Shown piece after piece: positions 9,906 to 17,954 of a stretch of 64,000 bases of DNA; the first letter of the stretch is position 1, and every line of letters begins with the position of its first letter. Under the pieces are notes generated by a model. That model worked only from the letters and a program-made list of their open reading frames with translations. It searched no databases and was not told the origin of the DNA. This DNA comes from an uncultured bacterium (GTDB taxonomy: Bacteria; Bacillota; Clostridia; Lachnospirales; Lachnospiraceae): contig CAJMMS010000003.1 of assembly GCA_905214675.1 (NCBI GenBank), positions 22,492 through 86,491 on the forward strand. The letters run 5' to 3'. A program made the position numbers and the translations under genes.

Positions 9906-11246
9906 TCAACGGTAAAAGGCATCATACACGCCCCCCTGTTTCATCGATACACCTCGGTATTTTGCCAGTTCACTGACGGTAACAAGCTGATAACCGGACG
10001 CGATCAGCTTCGGGATCAGCACTTCTGCCGCATCCACAGACGGGCTGTGGATATCGTGCATCAGAATGATCGATCCATCTTTCACCTCATTCATAACAAC
10101 GTTTATCGTATTCTGTGCATTTCTTGTTTTCCAGTCCAGCGTATCAATGCTCCATAAGATCAATGGTAACCCGGCATTTGCCTGTACCGTACCATTGTAT
10201 GCCCCATACGGAGGACGTACAAGCGTTGCACCGTGTCCTGTGATTGCACGGATCTTGCTGTTTGTTCCCTCTATCTGGTTCTGGATCCCACTTGCAGATA
10301 AAGAAGAAAGCTGTGGATGATCCATGGTATGATTTCCGATTTCGCATCCCTGCTTATCCATCTTTTTTATCGTATCCTTATAGTTCCCGATACTGGTTCC
10401 CACGAGGAAAAACGTAGCAACTGCCCGATTATTTTTCAGACATTTCAGAAGCCGGTCCGTATATGGTCCCGGACCATCATCAAATGTCAACGCCACCATC
10501 TTACCATTTGGATTGATCAGACGTTCTTTTATCTTTTTATTTTTATGATAAACACCCTGTTTGTCAAAATAACAGGCTTTTTTCCCGATATAGCGGCTCT
10601 TTGTAACTTTGATGCCCTTTTCATCGATATAATATTTTTTGCCATTTACTTTGACCCAGTTGCTTATCACACGCTGTCCTTTGGCATTGACATAAGCATA
10701 TCCGTCCTTTGTCTTTACCCAGGCAGCTTTCTTCATGGCACCATTTTTCCCAAAATAATACCATTTCTTTTTGATCTTCTGCCATCCGGTGAGCATCACT
10801 CCGTTTTTGCCAAGATAATAAGTCTTACCATTGCTGTACTGAAAAAATCCCCGGCGGCGAAAACCATTTTTTCTAAAATAATAATATTTGCCTTTTATGT
10901 TCGCCCAGGTCCCTGTCGCATAAGTCTGGTCTGGTAAAAGAAACCGAACCTTTCCGTTTTGTTTTACCCATTTTCCGGAAAGCTTCGGTGCTTTTTTTAC
11001 ATTTTTCAGCGGAAGTGCTTCCGTTTGCCTGCTCTCTTCTGACTGCTGTGTAGTCTCCGATTGCCTCTCCGTCTCCGATTCCTGTGCTGTTTCACTTTGC
11101 AGCATCGTCTCCGAACTCTGTGCACTTCCCGCATGATCTGCAGTCTCTGCCGCATTTGCTCTTTGTATCCCCCCAGCTCCTGCGACAAACAAAATGGCTG
11201 ACATACCAACTGCGACTGCATATTTTCGTATCCTTTTTCTGATCAT
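9906..11246 (-). CDS. Secreted polysaccharide deacetylase with wall-binding repeats
   Basis: Probably removes acetyl groups from peptidoglycan or another surface glycan. The 446 residues begin with a signal peptide (hydrophobic core about 10-25, likely cleavage after an Ala-x-Ala near 32). A Glu/Ser/Gln-rich linker follows, then several aromatic Tyr-Tyr-Phe/Gly-Lys repeats of the glucan/choline-binding type (about 85-235). The NodB catalytic domain starts near 245 with TFDDGP, NHTMDHP (metal His pair), RPPYG, DTLDW and LMHDIH. All metal and catalytic motifs are present. It starts 9 bases after the HPr-like gene and has little Shine-Dalgarno sequence of its own, so it is likely translationally coupled. 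The substrate is inferred. Confidence 0.88.
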   Translation of the reverse strand: MIRKRIRKYAVAVGMSAILFVAGAGGIQRANAAETADHAGSAQSSETMLQSETAQESETERQSETTQQSEESRQTEALPLKNVKKAPKLSGKWVKQNGKVRFLLPDQTYATGTWANIKGKYYYFRKNGFRRRGFFQYSNGKTYYLGKNGVMLTGWQKIKKKWYYFGKNGAMKKAAWVKTKDGYAYVNAKGQRVISNWVKVNGKKYYIDEKGIKVTKSRYIGKKACYFDKQGVYHKNKKIKERLINPNGKMVALTFDDGPGPYTDRLLKCLKNNRAVATFFLVGTSIGNYKDTIKKMDKQGCEIGNHTMDHPQLSSLSASGIQNQIEGTNSKIRAITGHGATLVRPPYGAYNGTVQANAGLPLILWSIDTLDWKTRNAQNTINVVMNEVKDGSIILMHDIHSPSVDAAEVLIPKLIASGYQLVTVSELAKYRGVSMKQGGVYDAFYR

Positions 11247-11255
11247 TTGCCAAAA

Positions 11256-11483
11256 TTACTGAATGAACGCTTTGAATTTCTCGTCAATCAAGGCTTCATC
11301 ATTCGTGTTTGCACACAGCTCTAATGGTTTTTCCATGTCCAGACTGAAAATACCCATAATAGATTTTGCATCTACCAGATATTTTCCCTGTGCCAGATCC
11401 ACATCAAAATCCATATGTCCGCAGATTCTGTTAAACTCCTGAACATTTGCTACATTGCCAAGTACGATGTTTCTCTTTACCAT
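11256..11483 (-). CDS. HPr-like protein lacking the catalytic histidine
   Basis: A 75-residue protein that matches HPr best in the regulatory-serine region: VDAKSIMGIFSLDME at 37-51, where Ser41 corresponds to Ser46 of HPr. The N-terminal GxHARPA loop that carries the phosphotransferase His15 is replaced by LGNVANVQEF, so it cannot act as a sugar phosphocarrier. This recalls Crh of Bacillus, which keeps the serine and serves catabolite repression, but the match is to the general pattern and it is not a Crh orthologue by position. HprK in this window (1315-2259) could be its kinase. It is first in a two-gene unit with the deacetylase. It has a GGAAAGGAG ribosome binding site and its own promoter. 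Confidence 0.75.
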   Translation of the reverse strand: MVKRNIVLGNVANVQEFNRICGHMDFDVDLAQGKYLVDAKSIMGIFSLDMEKPLELCANTNDEALIDEKFKAFIQ

Positions 11484-11526
11484 AACAATCTCCTTTCCCG
11501 GTATAAAATACCATGCTTTTTAGAGG

Positions 11527-11564
11527 TTTATCTTAGTCCGTGTTCCATCTCCGACTAAGATAAA
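11527..11564 (-). repeat. Leader hairpin with a TTTATCTTAGTC-type arm
   Basis: TTTATCTTAGTC (11527-11538) and GACTAAGATAAA (11553-11564) are perfect 12-base inverted arms with a 14-base loop. It falls in the predicted 5' leader of the HPr-like gene. On the minus strand it reads TTTATCTTAGTCGGAGA, and the same 17-base string (minus strand) recurs at 63956-63972. No T-run follows, so it is not an ordinary terminator. Confidence 0.7.
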
Positions 11565-11587
11565 ATTTTCTGTTTCCCTCGTCTCTT

Positions 11588-11616
11588 AGCATACCATTAT
11601 CTGAAAATAAGGTCAA
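11588..11616 (-). promoter_or_regulatory. Promoter of the HPr-like gene and deacetylase
   Basis: On the minus strand TTGACC (11611-11616), 17 bases, TATGCT (11588-11593). It begins immediately after the stop of the upstream membrane protein gene. Confidence 0.65.
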
Positions 11617-11620
11617 CCAT

Positions 11621-12097
11621 TTATACTGCAAATAGTGCACTGACTGCCCCCAGCAATCCTGCGGATGCCAGTCCCATGATAATGCCTGCAAGCATGACGC
11701 CAAGCATAACTGCTATAATACTGGACTTGAAATCCATATCCAGAAAGCTTGCTGCCAGTGTGCCGGTCCAGGCACCTGTTCCAGGCAGAGGAATGCCGAC
11801 AAACAGAAGCAGTGCCACGAACAGTCCTTTTCCTGCGGTCGCCTGAAGCTTCTTGCCGCCTTTCTCACCTTTCTCGATACAGTAAGTAAAGAATTTGCCG
11901 ATCACCGGCTTATCCGCTCCCCAGATCAGTACTTTTCTGGCAAACAGATAAATAAACGGTACCGGAAGCATATTTCCGAGAATCGCAATGATGTAAGATG
12001 GTACATATGGCAATCCCTGTGCCACTGCATAAGGAATCGCACCTCGCAGCTCGATCAGCGGAACCATTGAGATAAAAAACACAATAATATAAGACAT
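11621..12097 (-). CDS. Small integral membrane protein, COG2426 'small multidrug export' family
   Basis: A 158-residue hydrophobic protein with about four membrane segments. It begins with the family's VPLIELRGAIPYAVAQGLP motif (residues about 12-30) and has a conserved LPVPFIYLFARKVL stretch and a glycine-rich GIPLPGTGAWTG motif near 101-112. The family label (Sm_multidrug_ex) is historical, and transport of drugs is not well established. It begins two bases after the stop of a 34-codon reading frame and has an AAAGGA ribosome binding site. It is the last gene of the long minus-strand cluster. Its link to cobalamin uptake is by position only. Confidence 0.8.
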   Translation of the reverse strand: MSYIIVFFISMVPLIELRGAIPYAVAQGLPYVPSYIIAILGNMLPVPFIYLFARKVLIWGADKPVIGKFFTYCIEKGEKGGKKLQATAGKGLFVALLLFVGIPLPGTGAWTGTLAASFLDMDFKSSIIAVMLGVMLAGIIMGLASAGLLGAVSALFAV

Positions 12098-12100
12098 ATC

Positions 12101-12205
12101 TTATCCTTTCTTTTTCCCTGTTATCTGGTCATGATTCGTATGATAATCTGCTTTACTGGAAATGTCAAGCAGTTCCAGAGCCTGGTTTTTGTACTTTTCA
12201 TCCAT
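12101..12205 (-). CDS. Possible 34-residue small protein between transglutaminase-like and COG2426 genes
   Basis: An ATG at 12205 overlaps the end of the transglutaminase-like gene by 8 bases (ATGGATGA), and the frame runs to a TAA two bases before the next gene. The peptide starts MDEKYKNQALELLD, is hydrophilic and partly amphipathic, and ends Lys-Lys-Lys-Gly. It has no membrane segment and no recognised family. No good ribosome binding site is present, so it would depend on translational coupling. It fills the gap between its neighbours exactly, which favours it, but it may be chance. Confidence 0.35.
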   Translation of the reverse strand: MDEKYKNQALELLDISSKADYHTNHDQITGKKKG

Positions 12206-14642
12206 GCTGTCCCGTCTTTTTCATAACACTACCCTGTATCTTCCATTTTTGCAGCAGATTTTTCCCATCCAGAATTTGTTTTTTGATGTCCCTGAGAAAT
12301 GCCCGTACTTCTTCTGCCTGGCTTTCTTCCATCGGATGACTGCTGTAGGCAGCCTTCTCTGCCAGTCTTGTCACCTTTCGATACGAATCTGCCATCTCTT
12401 TCCCATATTTTTCTTTGAGCTGCTCACATATCCGGTATCTTGAACCGCCCGTCATCTGGATTCCATCACAGGACAGCCAGCGCATCAGTTCGGCATAGCA
12501 ACTCCGGATTGCCTGCTGTGCATCAGCCGAATACATGACTCTCCTTTTTTCTTCTGTCTTTTTCCGGTATTGTAAAAACTGATACAAAAGCCATACAGTA
12601 ACAACCAGAAGCAGTAATATTCCAAGAACCAGAACTGCTTTCTGTAAGGATATCTTCTTTCTTCCTTTCTGAGTTTCCGGTTTGGTTTCTTCGTCATCCT
12701 GAATCGCTTCTGTATTGCCTGACTGGTCGGATGTTCCATGATTCTGCCCTCCCTGCCAGGTAACCGTCTCAAAATCCGGTCGCTCCATCTTATCAAGGTA
12801 CGGCGGTGTCACTTCCATCGGAATCCACCCGATGCCGTCCTGATAAATCTCCACCCATGCATGAGCTTCCTTTCCGGTCACATAGATCGTGCCATCATCC
12901 TGAGCATTTGCCGCCATTTCCGGTGTGATCAGATATCCTTCCACATAGCGCGCCGGAATACCAAGCGCACGGTACATCAGAACTGCCGCAGATGCATAGT
13001 GCACCGAATACCCTTTCTTCTCCGTCATAAGAAAATCCGTCACAAAATCTCCTGTTTTTCCGTCAGCTCCCTGTCTGGACTCGTCTGAATCATTCTTCTC
13101 TGACATTATATTTTCTGTATAAGTAATATTTTCATTTAAATATCCGGTGATTCTGGTGTTTGCCTCTTCATAGGATATATGAGAAGAACTGCCATCCGCA
13201 GATGCGCTTTCTGTCTGTTCCAAATCCAACGACAACACTTTTTTTAGCACCTGCTTCAGCGTGTCCGGTATCTGCAGATCATTCTTGTATACATACGCAT
13301 TGTAGCTGTTTTCACATTTTTTGTATTCTGCAAATGCGGCATCATTCTGCTTATGATAATATTCTGAGGCAATCTGCGGATAACTTTTCACCAGATTGCT
13401 GTGCACCGTAAAGGAAAGTGTCTTTTCCGGCTTCCATCCTTTTCGGATCACCCGGTCATCTCCAAAACTGCGGACGTTTTCCAGGGTATCCGGCAGCACA
13501 CTCAGTTCATATGGCACATACGCATATTTCCTGCTCGCCCCTATGGTTGTAACTGCCATCATGCCTGTATTATCTGTATTGGGATGCTCCAGCTGATACA
13601 CACCCGAAAGCTGGGTAAGCCCTGAAAATCCTTCCTGATGAAGCCAGTAAAACCGGTCTTTTTCGTCATAAACGGTATCTGTATTCTGCTCCTGCCAGCC
13701 TTCCTCTGTGTAAACACTTCCAACAAATCCTCTCAGATAAACCGAATCCGGATGCTCCATCGTCACTTTCAGTGCCGCTTCATCCGTCAGCTTCAGATCA
13801 CCAATCTCTGCAAATTTTCCTTCTGGCAGAGAATCCGTTGTCTTTTTTCCATAACGTATCTGATCTGTAATCTGCCGCACCTTTCCGGAAAGCAAATTAC
13901 CGGAACCATTCCCAACATTCTGAAAAGCTGCACTGCCAGCTACTGTTGCTGCCGCAAAAAAAACTATCATCATACATACAATCTGAAACTGTGCCAGACT
14001 TTTTTCCTTTTTCCAGAAAGTGCACAGACAAAGAATACCACCATAAATCAGAAGTATCGGAAAATCTACTATCTGTCTGTTCCATACCAGAAAAATCACA
14101 ACCGGAAGCAGGCTTACCACAATAGTTCCGATACGGCTTCGGCAAATCCTGAAAAGTTCCAGAAATGCTGCCAGTACCACTCCTGAAAACAGAAAGAAAA
14201 GTGCCATGCAAAATGGCTGCCATGCTTCTTTTACCACAATGGCATATCCCGTTTCAAAAGTACGTGTATTTCTCCCGATGGTTTCCAGCAGTCCATTTCC
14301 TGCAATCAGTGCCCCCTGAAAGATCCAGCCTTTCCGCAGCACAAAGCTTAACAGAAAAAGCAACACTGCTGCCAGCAGGATTGCATGCAAAATCTGCCTG
14401 ATATTTCTTTTTTCTTTCTGTCCGTTTACGAGAATCCCAAGTCCAAGCAAAACAGCTCCCGCACTTCCCAAAAGAGCATCTCTTAAGGACTGTCTGCAAA
14501 ATTGCAGCATAAGAAAATACCATCCGCAGTAAATCCAGAGATACATCATGACTTCTCCAGCATTGGAACATATTTTTTCCGGCTTCTTTATTATCTGAAC
14601 GTAAAGTTCTCCTTCTTTGTTTTTTCTGCTCTTTTTCATCAT
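12198..14642 (-). CDS. Transglutaminase-like membrane protein with Ser in place of catalytic Cys
   Basis: An 814-residue protein of the TgpA-like architecture: a membrane N-terminus with about seven segments in residues 30-235, a large extracytoplasmic part with a transglutaminase-like core (about 470-610), another membrane helix near 665-690, and a cytoplasmic helical tail. The core shows the family motifs around RALGIPARYVEGY, the active-site His in EAHAWVEIY and WIPMEVTP. At the nucleophile position the family has G-F/Y-C-x-H-F/Y-A-S. Here it is GYSVHYAS, with codon TCG for Ser546. The protein is therefore likely non-hydrolytic or altered. It follows the DUF58 gene by 6 bases with an overlapping AGGAG site, in the usual MoxR-DUF58-transglutaminase order. 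Confidence 0.88.
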   Translation of the reverse strand: MMKKSRKNKEGELYVQIIKKPEKICSNAGEVMMYLWIYCGWYFLMLQFCRQSLRDALLGSAGAVLLGLGILVNGQKEKRNIRQILHAILLAAVLLFLLSFVLRKGWIFQGALIAGNGLLETIGRNTRTFETGYAIVVKEAWQPFCMALFFLFSGVVLAAFLELFRICRSRIGTIVVSLLPVVIFLVWNRQIVDFPILLIYGGILCLCTFWKKEKSLAQFQIVCMMIVFFAAATVAGSAAFQNVGNGSGNLLSGKVRQITDQIRYGKKTTDSLPEGKFAEIGDLKLTDEAALKVTMEHPDSVYLRGFVGSVYTEEGWQEQNTDTVYDEKDRFYWLHQEGFSGLTQLSGVYQLEHPNTDNTGMMAVTTIGASRKYAYVPYELSVLPDTLENVRSFGDDRVIRKGWKPEKTLSFTVHSNLVKSYPQIASEYYHKQNDAAFAEYKKCENSYNAYVYKNDLQIPDTLKQVLKKVLSLDLEQTESASADGSSSHISYEEANTRITGYLNENITYTENIMSEKNDSDESRQGADGKTGDFVTDFLMTEKKGYSVHYASAAVLMYRALGIPARYVEGYLITPEMAANAQDDGTIYVTGKEAHAWVEIYQDGIGWIPMEVTPPYLDKMERPDFETVTWQGGQNHGTSDQSGNTEAIQDDEETKPETQKGRKKISLQKAVLVLGILLLLVVTVWLLYQFLQYRKKTEEKRRVMYSADAQQAIRSCYAELMRWLSCDGIQMTGGSRYRICEQLKEKYGKEMADSYRKVTRLAEKAAYSSHPMEESQAEEVRAFLRDIKKQILDGKNLLQKWKIQGSVMKKTGQHG

Positions 14643-14648
14643 CTGCTC

Positions 14649-15746
14649 CTAAATCAGCAGGATATCCGCATCTTTCTGCGGTCCTACCACACGAAAATCA
14701 CACTTTCCTGCAAACATATCCATCTGTTTTCCGGTATCTTCTGCTGTAAAATAAAAAATATGTCCAAATGGCTGTTCCTGATATTTCTGTGCATATTCTT
14801 CCAGTCCTGTAAAGGTTCTTTCCTTTCTCTCCAGCGAAAGAAGTCCCTGTATGATCTGTGTAAGACTATCCTGTGAATCAATTTCTTCCACAGCAAACTG
14901 CTCTTTTTTCTGATCATACCAGGCAATCTTATGTATAATGCCTTTTTCCACCAGATTTTCAGAAACAGAAATCAGCTTTTCCATCAATTCTGCCTGATCC
15001 GAAGCTTTTCCGCTCTTTGAAAGTTTTGCGGTTTCAAAAAAAAGTAATACTGCATTTTCAACTGGAAGTCCTGGTTCTCTGACATAAATATCTCCAAGTT
15101 TCTGTGATATTTTCCAGTGTATCATCTTTGGACTGTCACCTGGCAGATACTCCCGGATTCCAAAGGTTTCTCCCGGATCGTCCCCTTTCTTCTGTTCAGA
15201 ATATTGTATGCTCTCCCAGTCAGTCATAAAACTGTCCCCCACCTGAACTTCCAGCTTTCCGATTTCCGGCAGTACGACCATCGTATCGCCTGCCTCCAGC
15301 TTCTGCTCTGCGCCTGCCAGTCCGAACACATCATATACCATAAGCCTCTGTATCGATATTTTCACTGCACCGCAGCAGGTACTTTTCACACTCCAGGTTG
15401 TCTCTGCCTGCGCTTTTCCGGAAACTGCGCTGCTACTACAATGAATCTCTTCTTCTCCGGTTAGAAGATTATGAAACAGAAGTTCTGCCTGTATCCACCC
15501 TGCCGGCAGTCTGCTGTGATTTTCAAAAATCAGTTTTCCGTAAGTCTGCTGTGATTTTTCTGCTATCTTTGGCACTTCAAAACGGCAGGTTATTTTTGAT
15601 CTCATAAAGAGAGATTTCAAAAAACAGATGATAAAAAGCAGCAACGTGGCTGCGGCAACAGTCAGCAACGTAACATTTGCACTTACCAGATATGCAAGTA
15701 TCAGAAACAACATCCAGATACCGGCCAGGATTCTGGATTTTTTCAT
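14649..15746 (-). CDS. DUF58 membrane protein
   Basis: A 365-residue protein with two adjacent membrane helices at the N-terminus (about 5-50), then a long soluble part with the DUF58 signature near residue 205 (IREYLPGDSPKMIHWK, following GDDPGE). DUF58 proteins are von Willebrand-like partners of MoxR ATPases and are found with transglutaminase-like proteins. Their detailed role is unknown, but assembly or activation of extracytoplasmic complexes is the usual suggestion. It lies 9 bases after the MoxR gene with a GGAGGA site. Confidence 0.9.
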   Translation of the reverse strand: MKKSRILAGIWMLFLILAYLVSANVTLLTVAAATLLLFIICFLKSLFMRSKITCRFEVPKIAEKSQQTYGKLIFENHSRLPAGWIQAELLFHNLLTGEEEIHCSSSAVSGKAQAETTWSVKSTCCGAVKISIQRLMVYDVFGLAGAEQKLEAGDTMVVLPEIGKLEVQVGDSFMTDWESIQYSEQKKGDDPGETFGIREYLPGDSPKMIHWKISQKLGDIYVREPGLPVENAVLLFFETAKLSKSGKASDQAELMEKLISVSENLVEKGIIHKIAWYDQKKEQFAVEEIDSQDSLTQIIQGLLSLERKERTFTGLEEYAQKYQEQPFGHIFYFTAEDTGKQMDMFAGKCDFRVVGPQKDADILLI

Positions 15747-15755
15747 ACCATCCTC

Positions 15756-16685
15756 CTATCTGATCTCCGGAATGGAAATCTGATGCGTAATCTGCTCCAT
15801 AAGTTCTTCTGCCTGGATGCCGGCTACTTTCGCATGTGGATGCAGGATCACACGGTGTGCACACACTTTTGCAAATACCTGAAGAACATCATCCGGTATA
15901 ACATAATCACGTCCACTTATGTAAGCTGCAGCTTTTGCCATATTATTCAGTGCCAGTGCTCCTCGCGGACTGACTCCCAACTGAATCCTGTCATTCTGCC
16001 TGGTCGCTTCCACAAGCAGCGTGATATATCTTAAAATGTCTTCTGCCACTTCTACTGCTTTTACTTCCTGCTGCATATTCTGTACTTCTTCTCTTGACGA
16101 AATCATCTGCAACGTATCCAGTGGCTGTTCTTTCTGTCTGTCCCTCAAAATATTGACCTGACTTTCAAAATCCGGATATCCCATGGACAGTTTAATCATA
16201 AAGCGGTCCATCTGGGACTGTGGCAACATCTGTGTTCCTGCAGATCCAAACGGATTCTGTGTTGCGATCACGGTAAACGGTTTTGGAATTTCATAGGTCT
16301 TTCCATCTACGGTAGCATTTCCTTCTTCCATCACTTCCAGCAAAGCTGCCTGTGTTTTACTGGATGTACGGTTAATTTCATCCGCCAGAAGGAGATTACA
16401 CATAACCGCGCCAGGCTTATACTGGAATTCTTCTGTTTTTCTGTCATACAAAGAAAATCCGACTACATCCGAAGGCGTCACATCCGGAGTGAACTGGATA
16501 CGATGATATTCCATTCCCATAACTTTTGCAAAACTCAGTGCCAGTGTGGTCTTACCAACCCCCGGAATGTCTTCCAAAAGTACATGACCGCCTGCCAGAA
16601 TTGCCATCAACACCTGTTCAATAACCTGTTTCTTTCCTATGATTACTTTTTCAATCTCCTGAACCATCGCTTCTGTTTTTCTCAT
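15756..16685 (-). CDS. MoxR-family AAA+ ATPase
   Basis: A 309-residue AAA+ ATPase of the MoxR class, a chaperone-like ATPase that helps mature protein complexes, often with metal or cofactor insertion. Walker A PGVGKTT is at residues 41-47, Walker B is LLADEINR, and the sensor region has ATQNPFG. The MoxR C-terminal lid (SPRGALAL) is intact. It comes 33 bases after the membrane-anchored alpha/alpha-barrel gene and before DUF58. The ribosome binding site is weak (GTGAG), which suggests coupling to upstream translation. Its place inside a cobalamin-riboswitch-led cluster suggests the client could be the surface cobalamin-binding complex; that is inference. Confidence 0.93.
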   Translation of the reverse strand: MRKTEAMVQEIEKVIIGKKQVIEQVLMAILAGGHVLLEDIPGVGKTTLALSFAKVMGMEYHRIQFTPDVTPSDVVGFSLYDRKTEEFQYKPGAVMCNLLLADEINRTSSKTQAALLEVMEEGNATVDGKTYEIPKPFTVIATQNPFGSAGTQMLPQSQMDRFMIKLSMGYPDFESQVNILRDRQKEQPLDTLQMISSREEVQNMQQEVKAVEVAEDILRYITLLVEATRQNDRIQLGVSPRGALALNNMAKAAAYISGRDYVIPDDVLQVFAKVCAHRVILHPHAKVAGIQAEELMEQITHQISIPEIR

Positions 16686-16718
16686 AAAGCTTTCTCACTT
16701 TCTATGTTTTTTCTATTT

Positions 16719-17954
16719 TTATAGGCGCTTTTCATGCTGCCTTTTTCTTTTTTTGTTCACAGCTACAATGACTGCCAGTACTGCCGTCACAAGAACCACC
16801 GCAAGAACTATATTCATTAAAACACTGCTGTTTTTGGAAAGCATTGATGTTTTTTCCGGTCGCAGATCAAACAGCCTTCGCATATTATTTTTGTACCGAC
16901 AAAAAGCAGTCAGTGCATATGCCGCCTGTCCCCCTGCCAGAAGATCCGACTCATCCGGAATAGATGCTGGATTTGAAGCATCATAAACATATGCATGCAC
17001 AAATCCGCCGTCCTCCTGCCGGAAGCTCATCAGATTATCCAAAACCGTATTTCCATTTTTTATAAAACGACTGTCTGTTTCCAGATCAATGCCAAGGCTG
17101 CAAAGCGCCGTCAGAACCTGGGCACAGCTCTCGGAACTTTCCGTTCCGGTATCCATGGAAGAACAAAAACCTCCATCGGCTTCCTGATGCTCGGAAATCC
17201 AGTTAAGTGCCAGGTCTGCCGTTTTTTTCACTTCCGCATCGTTTTCATAATAGGGTGCCAGCGCTGTCAGTGCCATTGCCGTAATATCCACATCAGACTG
17301 CCCGGAACCCGCTGAAAGTGAAAATCCTCCATCGCTTTCCTGTGCATTTTGCAGTTCCTCCAATATCTCATCACGACTCTGATAAGCATCCTGCGGAACT
17401 TCGTAATCACCGGAATCCAGCGTGATCAGTCCCCAGATCAGTCCATTTGTTCCCTGGGTATCCAGCGGCTCCGTTTTGCCGCGGTTGTAAGTTCCATCAG
17501 CAATCAGATTGATGGTCTTTTTTCCTTCCATATCTGTCACAGACTGTGGATCACTTCCAAGCGCCGCAAGTACCAGCGCTGCTCTCTGATATTCCGTTGC
17601 TTTTCCCAGTTTTTCCTTTTGGGTTCCATATTTTTTTGCAATCACAGTTTCCACCGCTCTGGCATAACTTTTGTAGTCTGCCGGATAACCGCTTCTTGCC
17701 GCCGCAAATGCAAACCAGTCATTTACCGAAGTATCTGCTCCTTCCAGAAACGTTTCATCCAACAGTTCTTGTGCACCTGTTATGTTTTTCCCCCATTCGA
17801 AAATTCCCCGGATGGTATCTTTCAGTTCTTCCTGTGTATATGTCCTGTTTTCCGCCTGTACCAAATGTTCCTCTGCCGCGGGACTGCCAATGACAAGTGA
17901 AACTGCCATAACAACAGCCGCAGCGATCACATAATTTTTGTTTTTCATTACCAT
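16719..17954 (-). CDS. Membrane-anchored alpha/alpha-barrel protein, transcobalamin alpha-domain-like (short pair)
   Basis: A 411-residue surface protein with an N-terminal signal sequence (about 8-27), an extracellular domain of prenyltransferase/squalene-cyclase-type repeats, and a C-terminal membrane helix (about 375-397) followed by a basic tail KKRKRQHEKR. The repeats show the motifs ESDGGFSLS, EADGGFCSS and QEDGGFVHA, and DVDITAMALTALAPYY. The same alpha/alpha-barrel superfamily forms the alpha domain of transcobalamin and intrinsic factor. Its start overlaps the end of the DUF4430 gene (ATGGTAATG), so the two products are probably made together as an alpha/beta pair. A second ATG at 17948, in TAATG, is an alternative start. 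Cobalamin binding is inferred from fold, partner and riboswitch; an unrelated repeat protein remains possible. Confidence 0.75.
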   Translation of the reverse strand: MVMKNKNYVIAAAVVMAVSLVIGSPAAEEHLVQAENRTYTQEELKDTIRGIFEWGKNITGAQELLDETFLEGADTSVNDWFAFAAARSGYPADYKSYARAVETVIAKKYGTQKEKLGKATEYQRAALVLAALGSDPQSVTDMEGKKTINLIADGTYNRGKTEPLDTQGTNGLIWGLITLDSGDYEVPQDAYQSRDEILEELQNAQESDGGFSLSAGSGQSDVDITAMALTALAPYYENDAEVKKTADLALNWISEHQEADGGFCSSMDTGTESSESCAQVLTALCSLGIDLETDSRFIKNGNTVLDNLMSFRQEDGGFVHAYVYDASNPASIPDESDLLAGGQAAYALTAFCRYKNNMRRLFDLRPEKTSMLSKNSSVLMNIVLAVVLVTAVLAVIVAVNKKRKRQHEKRL

